Shown in pieces: positions 24,786-33,023 of a stretch of 64,000 nt of DNA (its first letter is position 1; each line of letters starts with the position of its first letter). The DNA comes from an uncultured Collinsella sp. (GTDB taxonomy: Bacteria > Actinomycetota > Coriobacteriia > Coriobacteriales > Coriobacteriaceae). Below the pieces are notes generated by a model. That model made no database searches and was not told where the DNA came from. It saw only the letters and a list, made by a program, of their open reading frames with translations. The position numbers and the translations under genes are program-made. The stretch covers positions 62,001 to 126,000 of the forward strand of contig UQIK01000003.1 of the NCBI GenBank assembly GCA_900541125.1. Reading direction: 5' to 3'.

Positions 24786-26027
24786 CTACGCCTGCGCCAT
24801 CGCCCTCTTGCGTTCCCAGCGAGCCAACTTAATCGTCACCAGCGTAAGCACCCAGGCCACAAGCGAGAACGCGGCACCCACTGCGCCTACATATGCAATG
24901 CCAGCTCCGCTTACCACGGCGCCGCCCACTGCGGTGCCAAACGAAATGCCGACATTAAACGCCATGGGCTCAACCGAACTCGCGAGTACCATCGACTTAG
25001 GATGGCGGTTGCGTGCCACGTCCATAAAGTGCGTGATGCACGACACCGAGAACAGGTACATGAGCAGCGCCAAGCTAAAAACAAAGACCAGCGCGAGCGG
25101 CATGGTGCCGCCCACGGCAAACAGCCCGAGTAACGCCGCAGCCTGCAGCACAAACGTCACCAGCAGTGCCTTCATGCCAAAGCGCGCGTCGATCCATCCG
25201 CCTAGGATGTTCGAAACCAGGCAGAACACGCCGTAGGCCATGAGCGTGGTGCTGGCTTCGACCGTGCCCATACCCAACACCTGCTCAAGATAAGGCGTTA
25301 CGTAGCCGTAGAACACATAGACCGACCCCACGCCAAACAAGAAGATGAGCATACCGGTGATGATGCTCGGCTCGCGTAGCAGACCCGCCTGCTCGCGAAA
25401 GGTGGCGGGCTCGTCGGTTTGCCCAGCGCGCGGCATAAACGCCACGAGCGCTCCGCAGGTCAAAATGGCGAAGGCCAGCGTGCCGTACATGGCCACGTGC
25501 CAATCGAGTGTGTCGGCCACAAATTTGCCAATCGAGGTCACAAAGACCATCGCCACGGAAAACGCACCATATACCACCGAGATGGCAAGCGAAGTTTGCT
25601 GCGGAGACAGAAGCTCCGGGATGTACGTCACGCCCACGGCGAGCAGCGCACCCGAGACAGAGCCCAGGACAATGCGCGAGATAAACAGCACCTGGAAGTT
25701 GGGCGCCAACGCCATGACCAGGTTGCCGAGCACAAAGACGATGCTGTAGCACACGAGCAGCTGGTAGCGGCGGAATCGCCCCGTGCTGAGCGCAAGCACC
25801 GGCGTCGCGATGGCGTAGACCAGCGCGAACACGCTGATGAGCTGGCCCGCAGTGGCAAGTGATACGCCGAGTTCCGTCGCCAGGTCGCTTTCGATGCCGA
25901 TGACCACGAACTCGGAGCAGCCGAGCGAGAATCCCAACAGCACGAGCAGCGCCAGGCAGAGCTTGATGCGCGCAGAGGAGAGCGCGGCGGCGGTCGACTT
26001 ACTTTTAGGCGTGGTTGCGGCGGTCAA
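24786..26027 (-). CDS. MFS transporter (DHA1/AraJ-like efflux type)
   Basis: 413 residues, about 12 spans. The first span reads IKLCLALLVLLGFSLGCSEFVVIGIESDLA, the loop 2-3 motif is STGRFRRYQLL, and the C-motif-like segment SVSGALLAVGVTYIPELL supports a drug or sugar exporter of the DHA1/arabinose-efflux type. The start is taken as TTG 26027 because GGAG lies 8 bp before it; GTG 26036 in the same frame is an alternative but overlaps the ribosome site. Substrate unknown. Confidence 0.8.
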   Translation of the reverse strand: MTAATTPKSKSTAAALSSARIKLCLALLVLLGFSLGCSEFVVIGIESDLATELGVSLATAGQLISVFALVYAIATPVLALSTGRFRRYQLLVCYSIVFVLGNLVMALAPNFQVLFISRIVLGSVSGALLAVGVTYIPELLSPQQTSLAISVVYGAFSVAMVFVTSIGKFVADTLDWHVAMYGTLAFAILTCGALVAFMPRAGQTDEPATFREQAGLLREPSIITGMLIFLFGVGSVYVFYGYVTPYLEQVLGMGTVEASTTLMAYGVFCLVSNILGGWIDARFGMKALLVTFVLQAAALLGLFAVGGTMPLALVFVFSLALLMYLFSVSCITHFMDVARNRHPKSMVLASSVEPMAFNVGISFGTAVGGAVVSGAGIAYVGAVGAAFSLVAWVLTLVTIKLARWERKRAMAQA

Positions 26028-26084
26028 GGTTGTCACTCCAATGTCGCATGAATAAGCGGGATTCAATCCTTGCAACTCTAGCAG

Positions 26085-26117
26085 AATGTGACAAAGGGGC
26101 AGTCCCTTTGTCACATT
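26085..26117. repeat. REP-like palindrome, most perfect copy
   Basis: AATGTGACAAAGGG and its inverse pair perfectly around GCA-like centre (33 bp in all). It lies just upstream of the MFS gene and is the best-preserved member of the dispersed hairpin family. Confidence 0.75.
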
Positions 26118-26137
26118 GCGCTGCCGGCCAGTCGCCT

Positions 26138-26202
26138 AAACCGTCGCAACATTCGATGAAAATCTCGAATTCGAGGAAAAGCGTCGAATGTTGTGACGGT
26201 TT
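26138..26202. repeat. long palindrome with inner palindrome
   Basis: AAACCGTCGCAACATTCGA (26138-26156) pairs with 26184-26202 with one mismatch, and the centre contains the perfect CTCGAATTCGAG. It lies in the divergent promoter region of the MFS gene and the membrane-anchored protein; it could act as a bidirectional terminator or operator. Confidence 0.55.
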
Positions 26203-26288
26203 TCGTGTCCGGCGCGGGTGAGCTTCGGTGTCGTCTGGGGGTATAAGACTAGCGAGTGTTTATTTGCGAGGCTTAAGGGGCGCCCCGT

Positions 26289-27158
26289 ATGGATATCGAT
26301 AACTTTGAATGGTGGTATAGCGAGGGTGAGGCTCCGGACGAGGGGTGGGACGAGCCCGCGCCGCGTGACGTGTCGAGCGACGAGGACGAGACCGGCAACG
26401 ACGTCGCCGCCGACTCGGACGCCGCCCTCGACCCCGTCGAGCCTCTGACCTTCGAACAAGCCTGGGCCCAGGCCGAGGCAGACGAGGCCAAGGCCGACGC
26501 TACGGCCACGCTCGGCGAGCCAGCCGACATGTCAATCTCGCCGGCAAAGACCCCGCAGCCGCGCCACACCATCGATCCCGACAGCACGGCATCCTTCAGT
26601 ATTCTCGACGTGCCCTCGCAGGGCGCCCAGGCGCCCGCGCCCACACGTCGCCCCAATCTGACTCGCGAGGAAGATGCAGGACGTCGCTCTCCGCTCGGCC
26701 CCATCCTTATCGCCTTCATGGCCGGCGTTATCGCATGCTCGGTAATTGGAAACGTCTGGAGTCATGTCGAACAACAGCGAAAAGACGCCGCCAAGGTCGA
26801 GATGTCTGTCGAGCAATCGCTCGGTCGTACGCGCTCGGTGCATGTGTCGGTCGAGGTCAAGGACGGCGCGACGTGGGACACCGCGCGCGGCGACAGCCAA
26901 ATGCTCATCCACATCGTGGGGCGCACGCTCAAAGGGCAGACGATTGACGAGTATCAATACGTCAATTCCGCTGGTGACGGCATCGAGCTCAAGCCTGGCG
27001 ACTACGAGCTCACGGTCGATGAACCGCCCGTCGCCACCGACGGCACGCGCTTCCGCGCCTCAAAGCGCATGGTTCCCGTGAACTTTAACTCACAGGCGCC
27101 CGACACGGTCGACACCACACCGCAGGGCGGGTTCGACCTTTACGTAGATACCCAGTAG
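26289..27158 (+). CDS. single-span membrane protein of unknown function
   Basis: 289 residues. Residues 1-130 are acidic, low-complexity and rich in Asp/Glu/Ala/Pro (likely disordered cytosolic). One span follows at about 138-156 (GPILIAFMAGVIACSVIGNVW). The extracytoplasmic domain (about 160-289) has a beta-rich look, with TWDTARGDSQMLIHIVGRTLKG and GIELKPGDYELTVDEPPVATDGTRFRA, resembling a carbohydrate- or Ig-like fold. I do not recognise the family. ATG 26289 is preceded by AAGGGGCG. It is not in an obvious operon. Confidence 0.75.
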   Translation: MDIDNFEWWYSEGEAPDEGWDEPAPRDVSSDEDETGNDVAADSDAALDPVEPLTFEQAWAQAEADEAKADATATLGEPADMSISPAKTPQPRHTIDPDSTASFSILDVPSQGAQAPAPTRRPNLTREEDAGRRSPLGPILIAFMAGVIACSVIGNVWSHVEQQRKDAAKVEMSVEQSLGRTRSVHVSVEVKDGATWDTARGDSQMLIHIVGRTLKGQTIDEYQYVNSAGDGIELKPGDYELTVDEPPVATDGTRFRASKRMVPVNFNSQAPDTVDTTPQGGFDLYVDTQ

Positions 27159-27271
27159 GCGCTCGCCGCTCATTCCGCTATGGCTACTCAATAATCGCCT
27201 GCCGTCCCGTCCCACCGCCAAGAGTGGGACAATAGCCCTCGACACTATTGTTTACTTTTGGAGGAAGTAGC

Positions 27272-28165
27272 ATGTCTACCGTCACTACCATCAAGCGCGG
27301 CGGCCTCACCGCGGCCATCGATTCCATGGGCGCCCAGCTCACGAGCCTTGCCCTCAACGGCAACGAGTATCTGTGGCAGGGCGACCCCGCCTTTTGGGGT
27401 AAGCACGCGCCCATTCTGTTCCCCATCGTGGGCTCACTGCGCAACAACACGGCAACGTCTGCGGCTGGCACCTGCGAGATGCCGCGCCACGGCCTCGCGC
27501 GCATCGTCGAGCACAAGCTAGTCGAGGTTTCGGAGGACGGCTCCTCGGTAACGTACGAGATCACCGATACGCCCGAGTCGCTCAAGGCCTTTCCGTTTCA
27601 CTTTAAGCTCAACATGACCTATGCCCTGACTGGTGACGCCACGCTTACCCAGACCTTTGCCGTCACCAATACCGGCGACGTGGACCTGCCGTTCTCGGTG
27701 GGCGGCCACCCCGCGTTTAACGTACCGGCTCCCGGTGCCGAGGACGAGGCATTCGAGGATTACGAGCTGGCGTTTACCGAGGCTTGGACTAACGAGGCTC
27801 CCATCATCACGCCCGACGGCCTTATGACGTTCGAGGGCAGCTACAAGGCTCCCAATAACTCGGACGTGCTGCCCATCACGCATCGCAGCTTCGATAACGA
27901 CGCCATCATGTTCACCGATACCCCGGGCTCCACGCTCACGCTGCGCGGCCGCAAGTCGGGCCACGGCGTCAAGATCGACTTTGAGGGCTTTAAGTACATC
28001 GGCGTGTGGTCTGCCGCCAACGACGCTCCGTTTGTGGCGCTCGAGCCCTGGACCGGTCACACCACCATGGACACCGAGGACGATGTCTTTGAGCACAAGG
28101 CCAACACCATCACCCTGGCCCCCGGCGCTACCGATAAACGTAGCTTTAGCGTCACCCTGCTCTAG
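27272..28165 (+). CDS. aldose 1-epimerase family protein (LacX-like)
   Basis: 297 residues of the galactose-mutarotase fold. Blocks seen are GGLTAAIDSMGAQLTSLALNGNEYLWQGD at the N-terminus, FPIVGSL, MPRHGLAR (His being a likely active-site residue), FSVGGHPAFNVP (second His) and a late Glu in VALEPWTGH. This set is characteristic of the LacX-like branch of mutarotases. GGAGGA precedes ATG 27272. Its stop codon is immediately followed by copy 4 of the structured repeat element. Confidence 0.87.
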   Translation: MSTVTTIKRGGLTAAIDSMGAQLTSLALNGNEYLWQGDPAFWGKHAPILFPIVGSLRNNTATSAAGTCEMPRHGLARIVEHKLVEVSEDGSSVTYEITDTPESLKAFPFHFKLNMTYALTGDATLTQTFAVTNTGDVDLPFSVGGHPAFNVPAPGAEDEAFEDYELAFTEAWTNEAPIITPDGLMTFEGSYKAPNNSDVLPITHRSFDNDAIMFTDTPGSTLTLRGRKSGHGVKIDFEGFKYIGVWSAANDAPFVALEPWTGHTTMDTEDDVFEHKANTITLAPGATDKRSFSVTLL

Positions 28166-28352
28166 AGGTTCCGCCGTTCTGACGAACGGCGGGCCGGTCG
28201 ACGCTGCGCGCCACCCAGAGCGACAATTTGTCATTCAAAAGGCACGGCATGACCAGAAGGTCTATGCCGTGCCTTTTTCATGCCACTTGTTCGCTCTGGA
28301 CGTCGCTCGCCGGCATTGCCAAAACATCGGCGTCCCCAATGACTACCGTGTG
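28166..28352 (+). ncRNA. structured repeat element, copy 4 (divergent)
   Basis: It begins at the base after the aldose-epimerase stop. Hairpin I is CCGCCGTTctgacgAACGGCGG, with different bases from copies 1-3 but the same pairing. CCAGAGCG (about 28213) pairs with CGCTCTGG (about 28291). Hairpin III is GGCACGGCAT...ATGCCGTGCC around GACCAGAAGGTC and is followed by TTTTTC, so this copy could act as a terminator. The tail ATTGCCAAAACATCGGCGTCCCC matches copies 1 and 2. It ends in half of a REP-like hairpin (GTCCCCAATGACTA). Confidence 0.6.
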
Positions 28353-28444
28353 TCTATTAATTTTTCGAGCTTGTGCTGCGCTGCTGGTCGCTGGCGTATA
28401 TCCTGTTAAGTCGTCAGCATACGATTCAACAGGGAAGGCAGATT

Positions 28445-29371
28445 ATGCATTCTCCCCATCAACGCGACGCGCATCCACAGCCGGTATGCAGCCGTCGCAT
28501 CTTTTTGGGTAGCGCTCTCGCTGCGAGCGCTTCTGTCGTCGCCGGCGCACTTGCCGGTTGCCAGCGCCCCTCCACGCTGGAAGTAGTTCAGCCCACGACG
28601 GGCGGCGGTCGCGACGACCTGTCCGATTCCGTCATCGGCAAGGACAAGATCCGCATTGGCATGGAGGCGGCTTACGCCCCGTACAACTGGCAGGTCTCCG
28701 AGGCCAGCGAGTTCACCATCCCCATCGATAACGTGCAGGGCGCCTATGCCGACGGCTACGACGTTCAGATCGCCAAGGTTGTCTGCAAGGCCCTCGGCGG
28801 CGAGCCCGTTGCCGTTAAGCAGAGCTTTTCGGGCCTCATCGATTCGCTCAACAACGGCCAGATCGACCTCATCATCGCTGGCATGAGCGCCACGCCCGAG
28901 CGCGAGGAGTCCGTCGGCTTTTCCGACCCGTACTTCATTGGCTACTTTGGCCTGTTCGTAAAAGAGGGCTCGCCCTACCAAAACGCCACCAAGCTCAGCG
29001 ACTTCAGCGGCGCCACGGTGCTCGGCCAAAAGGACACCATGCTCGATACCGTCATCGACGAGATCCCGGGCGTCGTTCACAAGAACCCGGTCGATTCGGT
29101 CCCCACGGTGTTTTCGAACCTGCTACAGGGCACCTGCGACGCCGTGACCTACAACACTGAGAACGAGAAGGGCTATATGGCCCAAAACCCGGGCATCGTC
29201 CCCATTCATTTTGCCGAGGGCGAGGGCTTTAAGCAGGAGGTCGCGGCAAACGTCGGCTGCCGCAAGGGCTCGGACAAGCTCCTTAAGCTCATCGACAAGA
29301 CACTCAAGGGCATTAGCCAAGAGGAGCGCGACCAAATGTGGGACGCGTGCCTCGACCGTCAGCCGGCATAG
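28445..29371 (+). CDS. amino-acid ABC importer substrate-binding lipoprotein
   Basis: 308 residues. The signal (about 15-45) combines a twin-arginine-like SRRIFLG with a hydrophobic core and a lipobox LAGC, so the protein is probably a lipoprotein possibly exported by Tat. The mature part is a family-3 solute-binding protein: KIRIGMEAAYAPYNW, DGYDVQIAKVVCKALGGEPV, FSGLIDSLNNGQIDLIIAGMSATPERE and VGFSDPYF. GGGAAGG precedes ATG 28445. The permease and ATPase follow directly. Specificity for polar or charged amino acids is likely. Confidence 0.9.
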   Translation: MHSPHQRDAHPQPVCSRRIFLGSALAASASVVAGALAGCQRPSTLEVVQPTTGGGRDDLSDSVIGKDKIRIGMEAAYAPYNWQVSEASEFTIPIDNVQGAYADGYDVQIAKVVCKALGGEPVAVKQSFSGLIDSLNNGQIDLIIAGMSATPEREESVGFSDPYFIGYFGLFVKEGSPYQNATKLSDFSGATVLGQKDTMLDTVIDEIPGVVHKNPVDSVPTVFSNLLQGTCDAVTYNTENEKGYMAQNPGIVPIHFAEGEGFKQEVAANVGCRKGSDKLLKLIDKTLKGISQEERDQMWDACLDRQPA

Positions 29372-29380
29372 GGAGGCAGC

Positions 29381-30529
29381 ATGAAAACCATCAATCGTCT
29401 GGCCTCCTTTATCAAGGCCGACCACCGTTATGTGTACCTGGGCACGAGCGTTATCGCGGCGCTCGGCCTGGCGTTTAGCCAGCGCAACCCCACACCGCTG
29501 AGCTTCTTGGCTCCCACGGGCGTGTTCCAAGATTGCCTTTGGGCAATCCTGTGGGCGTGGCTCGTCGTGTCGGCGGCGGCGCTGGTCACCAAGCTTATGC
29601 ACTGGAGCGACTATCGCGAAAAGTCGCCGTTCGCATCCGAGCGTTTCCGTCGTGGAGCACGTTTGGGCAGCTACGTCGTGGTCGCCATTGCGGCGATCTT
29701 TTTCGTGGACCGCTGCGTCATGTCGTTTATCGACCTGGTGCAGGTGAGCATTGTCTCGGATTCCAACCCCAGCGACTTTTTGTCGAGCCTGGTCTACATG
29801 ACCTACAAGAGCGGGGACTTCTTTATCCGCGGTATCGAGATCACCATCGCACTTGCGACCTTCGGCACCGTCATCGCATTCTTCTTGGCGCTGCTCTTCG
29901 TGTTCCTGCGTATTCAGACGTTCGACCGCGTGGATAACGATCTGGTGCGCTTCTTTAAGAGCATCGGCCGCGGCTTTGCGACCGTTTACTCCACCATCGT
30001 GCGCGGTACGCCCATGATGGTCCAGGGTCTGCTCATCTATTACGCGGGCTTCACCGTTTTGCGCGGCATGGGCTTCGAGACCGCTCAGGCCAACCAGATT
30101 TGGAGCACCTTCACCGCCGGCCTCGTCACCATCTCGCTCAACTCCACCGCCTACATGATGGAAGTCCTGCGCGGCGGCATCGAGTCCATCGATCCCGGCC
30201 AGGCCGAGGCAGCACGCTCGCTGGGCCTGTCGCAGTGGCAGGCTATGCGCAAAGTCGTGTTCCCCCAGGGCATTAAAAACGCGATCCCGGCGCTCACCAA
30301 CGAGCTCATCATCAACATCAAGGATTCGTCGGTGCTCTCGGTCATCGGCGTGTTCGACCTCATGTACGCCACCACCACCGTCGCCGGCGTGTACTACCGC
30401 CAGATGGAGGTCTACTGCGTGGCGCTCGTGGTCTACCTGATCCTGACGCTCGTGGCGAGCCGCCTGCTCGAGGCCTTTGGCAAAAAGCTCGGCGCCGAGG
30501 CTCCGGTCACGCTGCCCAGCTCCAACTAG
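29381..30529 (+). CDS. amino-acid ABC importer permease (HisM-like), with long N-terminal extension
   Basis: 382 residues, against about 220 for the core family. The first 130 residues hold three extra hydrophobic spans. The core begins near 140 (GIEITIALATFGTVIAFFLALLFVFLRI) with FATVYSTIVRGTPMMVQGLL, and the EAA loop to the ATPase reads IESIDPGQAEAARSLGLSQWQAMRKVVFPQ. The start follows GGGAGG, 9 bp after the binding-protein stop. It makes a homodimeric channel with the ATPase encoded next. Confidence 0.9.
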   Translation: MKTINRLASFIKADHRYVYLGTSVIAALGLAFSQRNPTPLSFLAPTGVFQDCLWAILWAWLVVSAAALVTKLMHWSDYREKSPFASERFRRGARLGSYVVVAIAAIFFVDRCVMSFIDLVQVSIVSDSNPSDFLSSLVYMTYKSGDFFIRGIEITIALATFGTVIAFFLALLFVFLRIQTFDRVDNDLVRFFKSIGRGFATVYSTIVRGTPMMVQGLLIYYAGFTVLRGMGFETAQANQIWSTFTAGLVTISLNSTAYMMEVLRGGIESIDPGQAEAARSLGLSQWQAMRKVVFPQGIKNAIPALTNELIINIKDSSVLSVIGVFDLMYATTTVAGVYYRQMEVYCVALVVYLILTLVASRLLEAFGKKLGAEAPVTLPSSN

Positions 30530-30551
30530 GCTCAAGACGAGGAGAATTATC

Positions 30552-31337
30552 ATGGCAGATACCGCCATTACCGGCGTTGCGGCCGCCGCACAGACCAATG
30601 AGCCGCTCATCCGCGTTGAGGGCCTGCGCAAGAGCTTTGGCTCGCTCGAGGTACTCAAGGGCATCGACCTCGCTGTCAATCCCGGCGAGGTCGTCACCAT
30701 CATCGGCGCCTCGGGTTCGGGCAAGTCGACCTTCCTGCGCTGCCTCAACCTGCTCGAGACCCCGGACGCGGGCCACATCTGGTTCCACGGCCAGGACCTC
30801 ACGGCCGAGCGCTGCAACATCAACAAGCTGCGCGAGGACATCGGCATGGTGTTCCAGGGCTTTAACCTGTTCAACAACATGGATGTGCTCGACAACTGCA
30901 CGCTCGCGCCCGTCACGCTCAAAAAGATGAGCAAGGCCGAGGCTGAAAAAATAGCGATGGAGCATCTGACGAGCGTGGGACTCGAAAAGTTCGCGCACGC
31001 CGCCGTGGGTCGCCTGTCCGGTGGTCAAAAACAGCGCGTGGCCATCGCTCGTGCCCTATGTATGAATCCGCAGATCATGCTGTTCGACGAGCCGACCTCC
31101 GCACTCGACCCCGAGATCGTGGGAGAGGTGCTCGAGGTCATGCGCAAGCTCGCTGCCGACGGCATGACCATGGTCGTCGTCACGCACGAGATGGCCTTTG
31201 CCCGCACGGTGTCCGACCGCGTGGTCTTTATGGACAAGGGCGTAGTGCTCGAGGATGCCGCGCCGGCGGAGCTCTTCGGCAATCCCAAACACCAGCGCAC
31301 CCGCGAGTTCCTCTCGCGTTATCTCGAGGACAAATAG
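30552..31337 (+). CDS. amino-acid ABC importer ATPase (GlnQ/HisP-like)
   Basis: 261 residues. Walker A is GASGSGKST, Q-loop GMVFQGFNLFNNMDV, signature LSGGQKQR, Walker B and Glu LFDEPTSALDPE, and switch His VVTHEMAFA. A run of about 18 residues precedes the core. GAGGAG lies at 30538-30543. It is the third gene of the importer operon and powers uptake of the amino acid captured by the lipoprotein. Confidence 0.93.
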   Translation: MADTAITGVAAAAQTNEPLIRVEGLRKSFGSLEVLKGIDLAVNPGEVVTIIGASGSGKSTFLRCLNLLETPDAGHIWFHGQDLTAERCNINKLREDIGMVFQGFNLFNNMDVLDNCTLAPVTLKKMSKAEAEKIAMEHLTSVGLEKFAHAAVGRLSGGQKQRVAIARALCMNPQIMLFDEPTSALDPEIVGEVLEVMRKLAADGMTMVVVTHEMAFARTVSDRVVFMDKGVVLEDAAPAELFGNPKHQRTREFLSRYLEDK

Positions 31338-31409
31338 CCGACCGCAAACGCTTGCGTGGCAGGGCCGCTCCGGTGGGGCGGCCCTCGTCATCACAATCGA
31401 AAGGATGTC

Positions 31410-32837
31410 ATGGCCGAGGTTTGGCGCTTCTTTGCGCATGAGGATGATTTTGCCGATTTGGACAAGGCCGGCGCATGCGAGCGCTTGGGCCGTGTGCTGT
31501 CGTTTCCGACCATTTCGAGCATGGATGCCGAGGCGGTGGACTGGCAGCCCTTCGACGACCTGCGCGCCTATATGCAGCAGGCCTGGCCGCGCGTGTTTGC
31601 GGCGGGCGAGGTCGAGCTTATCGACCATTCGCTGCTGGTGACGCTTGCCGGCTCCGACCCTGCCCTCAAGCCCATTATGTTCATGGGCCACATGGACGTG
31701 GTTCCCGTGGTACCCGGCACCGAGGCTGACTGGACGCATGCCCCCTTTAGCGGACATGTGGACGACACCTACATTTGGGGTCGCGGCGCGATCGACATGA
31801 AGGACCAGGTCGCAGGCATTCTCGAGGCGGTTGAGTATGCGTTGGTGCATGGCTGGGAGCACAAGCGTTCCCTGCTGCTCGCCTTTGGCCAGGACGAGGA
31901 GACTACGCAGTACGGCGCAGGCGCCATCGGCCGCGCGCTCGAGGAGCGCGGCATTGAGCTTGAGTACCTGATCGACGAGGGCGACTACCGCATCGTTCCG
32001 GCTGCCGAGTACAGCGCGGGCGAGGACTGGCTCATGCACGCCGACCTTGCCGAGAAGGGCTATGCCGATATCGTGCTCAAGACGAAGAGCGAAGGCGGGC
32101 ATTCTTCCAACCCTTACGGCGGCACGTCGCTCGAAGTGCTCAGCCGCGCTATTGCCGCGATTTGCGATATCGAGTGGCCGACGCGTGTGACCGATCTGCT
32201 TGCCGCCCAGCTCGTCGAGCTGGGGCTTTATACCGCAGACGAGATTGCTGCCAGCAAGGATGCCATCGTGCGCGACTGCCTCGCCAGCAAAAAGCTGTAC
32301 CCGCTTGTAACCACCACCTGCGCGCCCACGCAAATCGAAGGCGGCAGTACCGGTGCCAACGTAATGCCGCAGGATATGTGGGCCAATATCAACTTCCGCA
32401 TGCTCGAGGGCACGAGCGTGGCCGATGTCGTGGCCTGCTGCCGCGAGGCCGTTGCCACCGCTGGGCTCGCTGGCCGAGTCGAGGTCGAGCTGGGCCCCGG
32501 CAGCTCCGAGCCCTCGCCGTCCCCGCGCGTGGGCGGTCCGGGGCTCGAGGCCGTTCGCGCCATCGCCGCCCGCTATTTCCGTGATCCCAAGGGGACGGAG
32601 GAAAACGGATCGTCTGCGGTGGGCCAAGAGCCGATAAGCATCGTGCCCTCGACCGTGATTGGCGCAACCGATGCCGCCAACTACCAGCGCATTTGCCGCG
32701 AGTGCATCCGCTTCTCCGCCTTTGTGGTCGACGATGACGAATGCGACCGCGGCGTCCACGGCACCAACGAGCGCATCACCCGTCGCGCCTACCTCCAAGG
32801 CACCCGCTTCCTCATCGCCCTGCTCCGCACGCTCTAG
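31410..32837 (+). CDS. M20-family metallopeptidase (dipeptidase-like)
   Basis: 475 residues. The metal-binding motifs are GHMDVVPV (His, Asp), RGAIDMKDQ (bridging Asp) and FGQDEET (catalytic Glu and ligand), with a later IDEGDY and a final His in GVHGTNERI. The catalytic domain is split by a dimerisation or lid domain (about 205-320). ATG 31410 follows AAAGGATG. Its place behind an amino-acid importer suggests trimming of imported dipeptides or N-acyl amino acids. The exact substrate is open. Confidence 0.87.
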   Translation: MAEVWRFFAHEDDFADLDKAGACERLGRVLSFPTISSMDAEAVDWQPFDDLRAYMQQAWPRVFAAGEVELIDHSLLVTLAGSDPALKPIMFMGHMDVVPVVPGTEADWTHAPFSGHVDDTYIWGRGAIDMKDQVAGILEAVEYALVHGWEHKRSLLLAFGQDEETTQYGAGAIGRALEERGIELEYLIDEGDYRIVPAAEYSAGEDWLMHADLAEKGYADIVLKTKSEGGHSSNPYGGTSLEVLSRAIAAICDIEWPTRVTDLLAAQLVELGLYTADEIAASKDAIVRDCLASKKLYPLVTTTCAPTQIEGGSTGANVMPQDMWANINFRMLEGTSVADVVACCREAVATAGLAGRVEVELGPGSSEPSPSPRVGGPGLEAVRAIAARYFRDPKGTEENGSSAVGQEPISIVPSTVIGATDAANYQRICRECIRFSAFVVDDDECDRGVHGTNERITRRAYLQGTRFLIALLRTL

Positions 32838-32855
32838 AATGTGACAAAGGGACTG
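32838..32855. repeat. half REP-like sequence
   Basis: AATGTGACAAAGGGACTG is one arm of the dispersed hairpin, directly after the M20 stop codon. The second arm is missing. Confidence 0.55.
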
Positions 32856-32959
32856 AGCCGATTTCATCGGTAATGAGACAAAAACTGTAATAGAAAAAGG
32901 CTAAGATATCTTAAGAGACATATGCTGGGGCTGGTATTCCTTGAACGACTGCGGGCATG

Positions 32960-33023
32960 TGTCAGACTGCCTCGGCCCCCGGGGAGCGCCCGGGTAGGTC
33001 GCCGTGCGACTGGGGAGGAAATT
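32960..33023 (+). promoter_or_regulatory. GC-rich folded leader of the giant adhesin
   Basis: CCCCGGGGAGCGCCCGGG and GTCGCcgtGCGAC form two short hairpins directly before GGGGAGGA (33011-33018), which is the ribosome site of the adhesin. I do not recognise a known riboswitch class. A control role is only a possibility. Confidence 0.3.

Noticed and set aside
32960..33023. c-di-GMP (GEMM) riboswitch before the adhesin
   Set aside because: The GC-rich hairpins do not show the GEMM conserved core or tetraloop/receptor; kept only as an unassigned folded leader.
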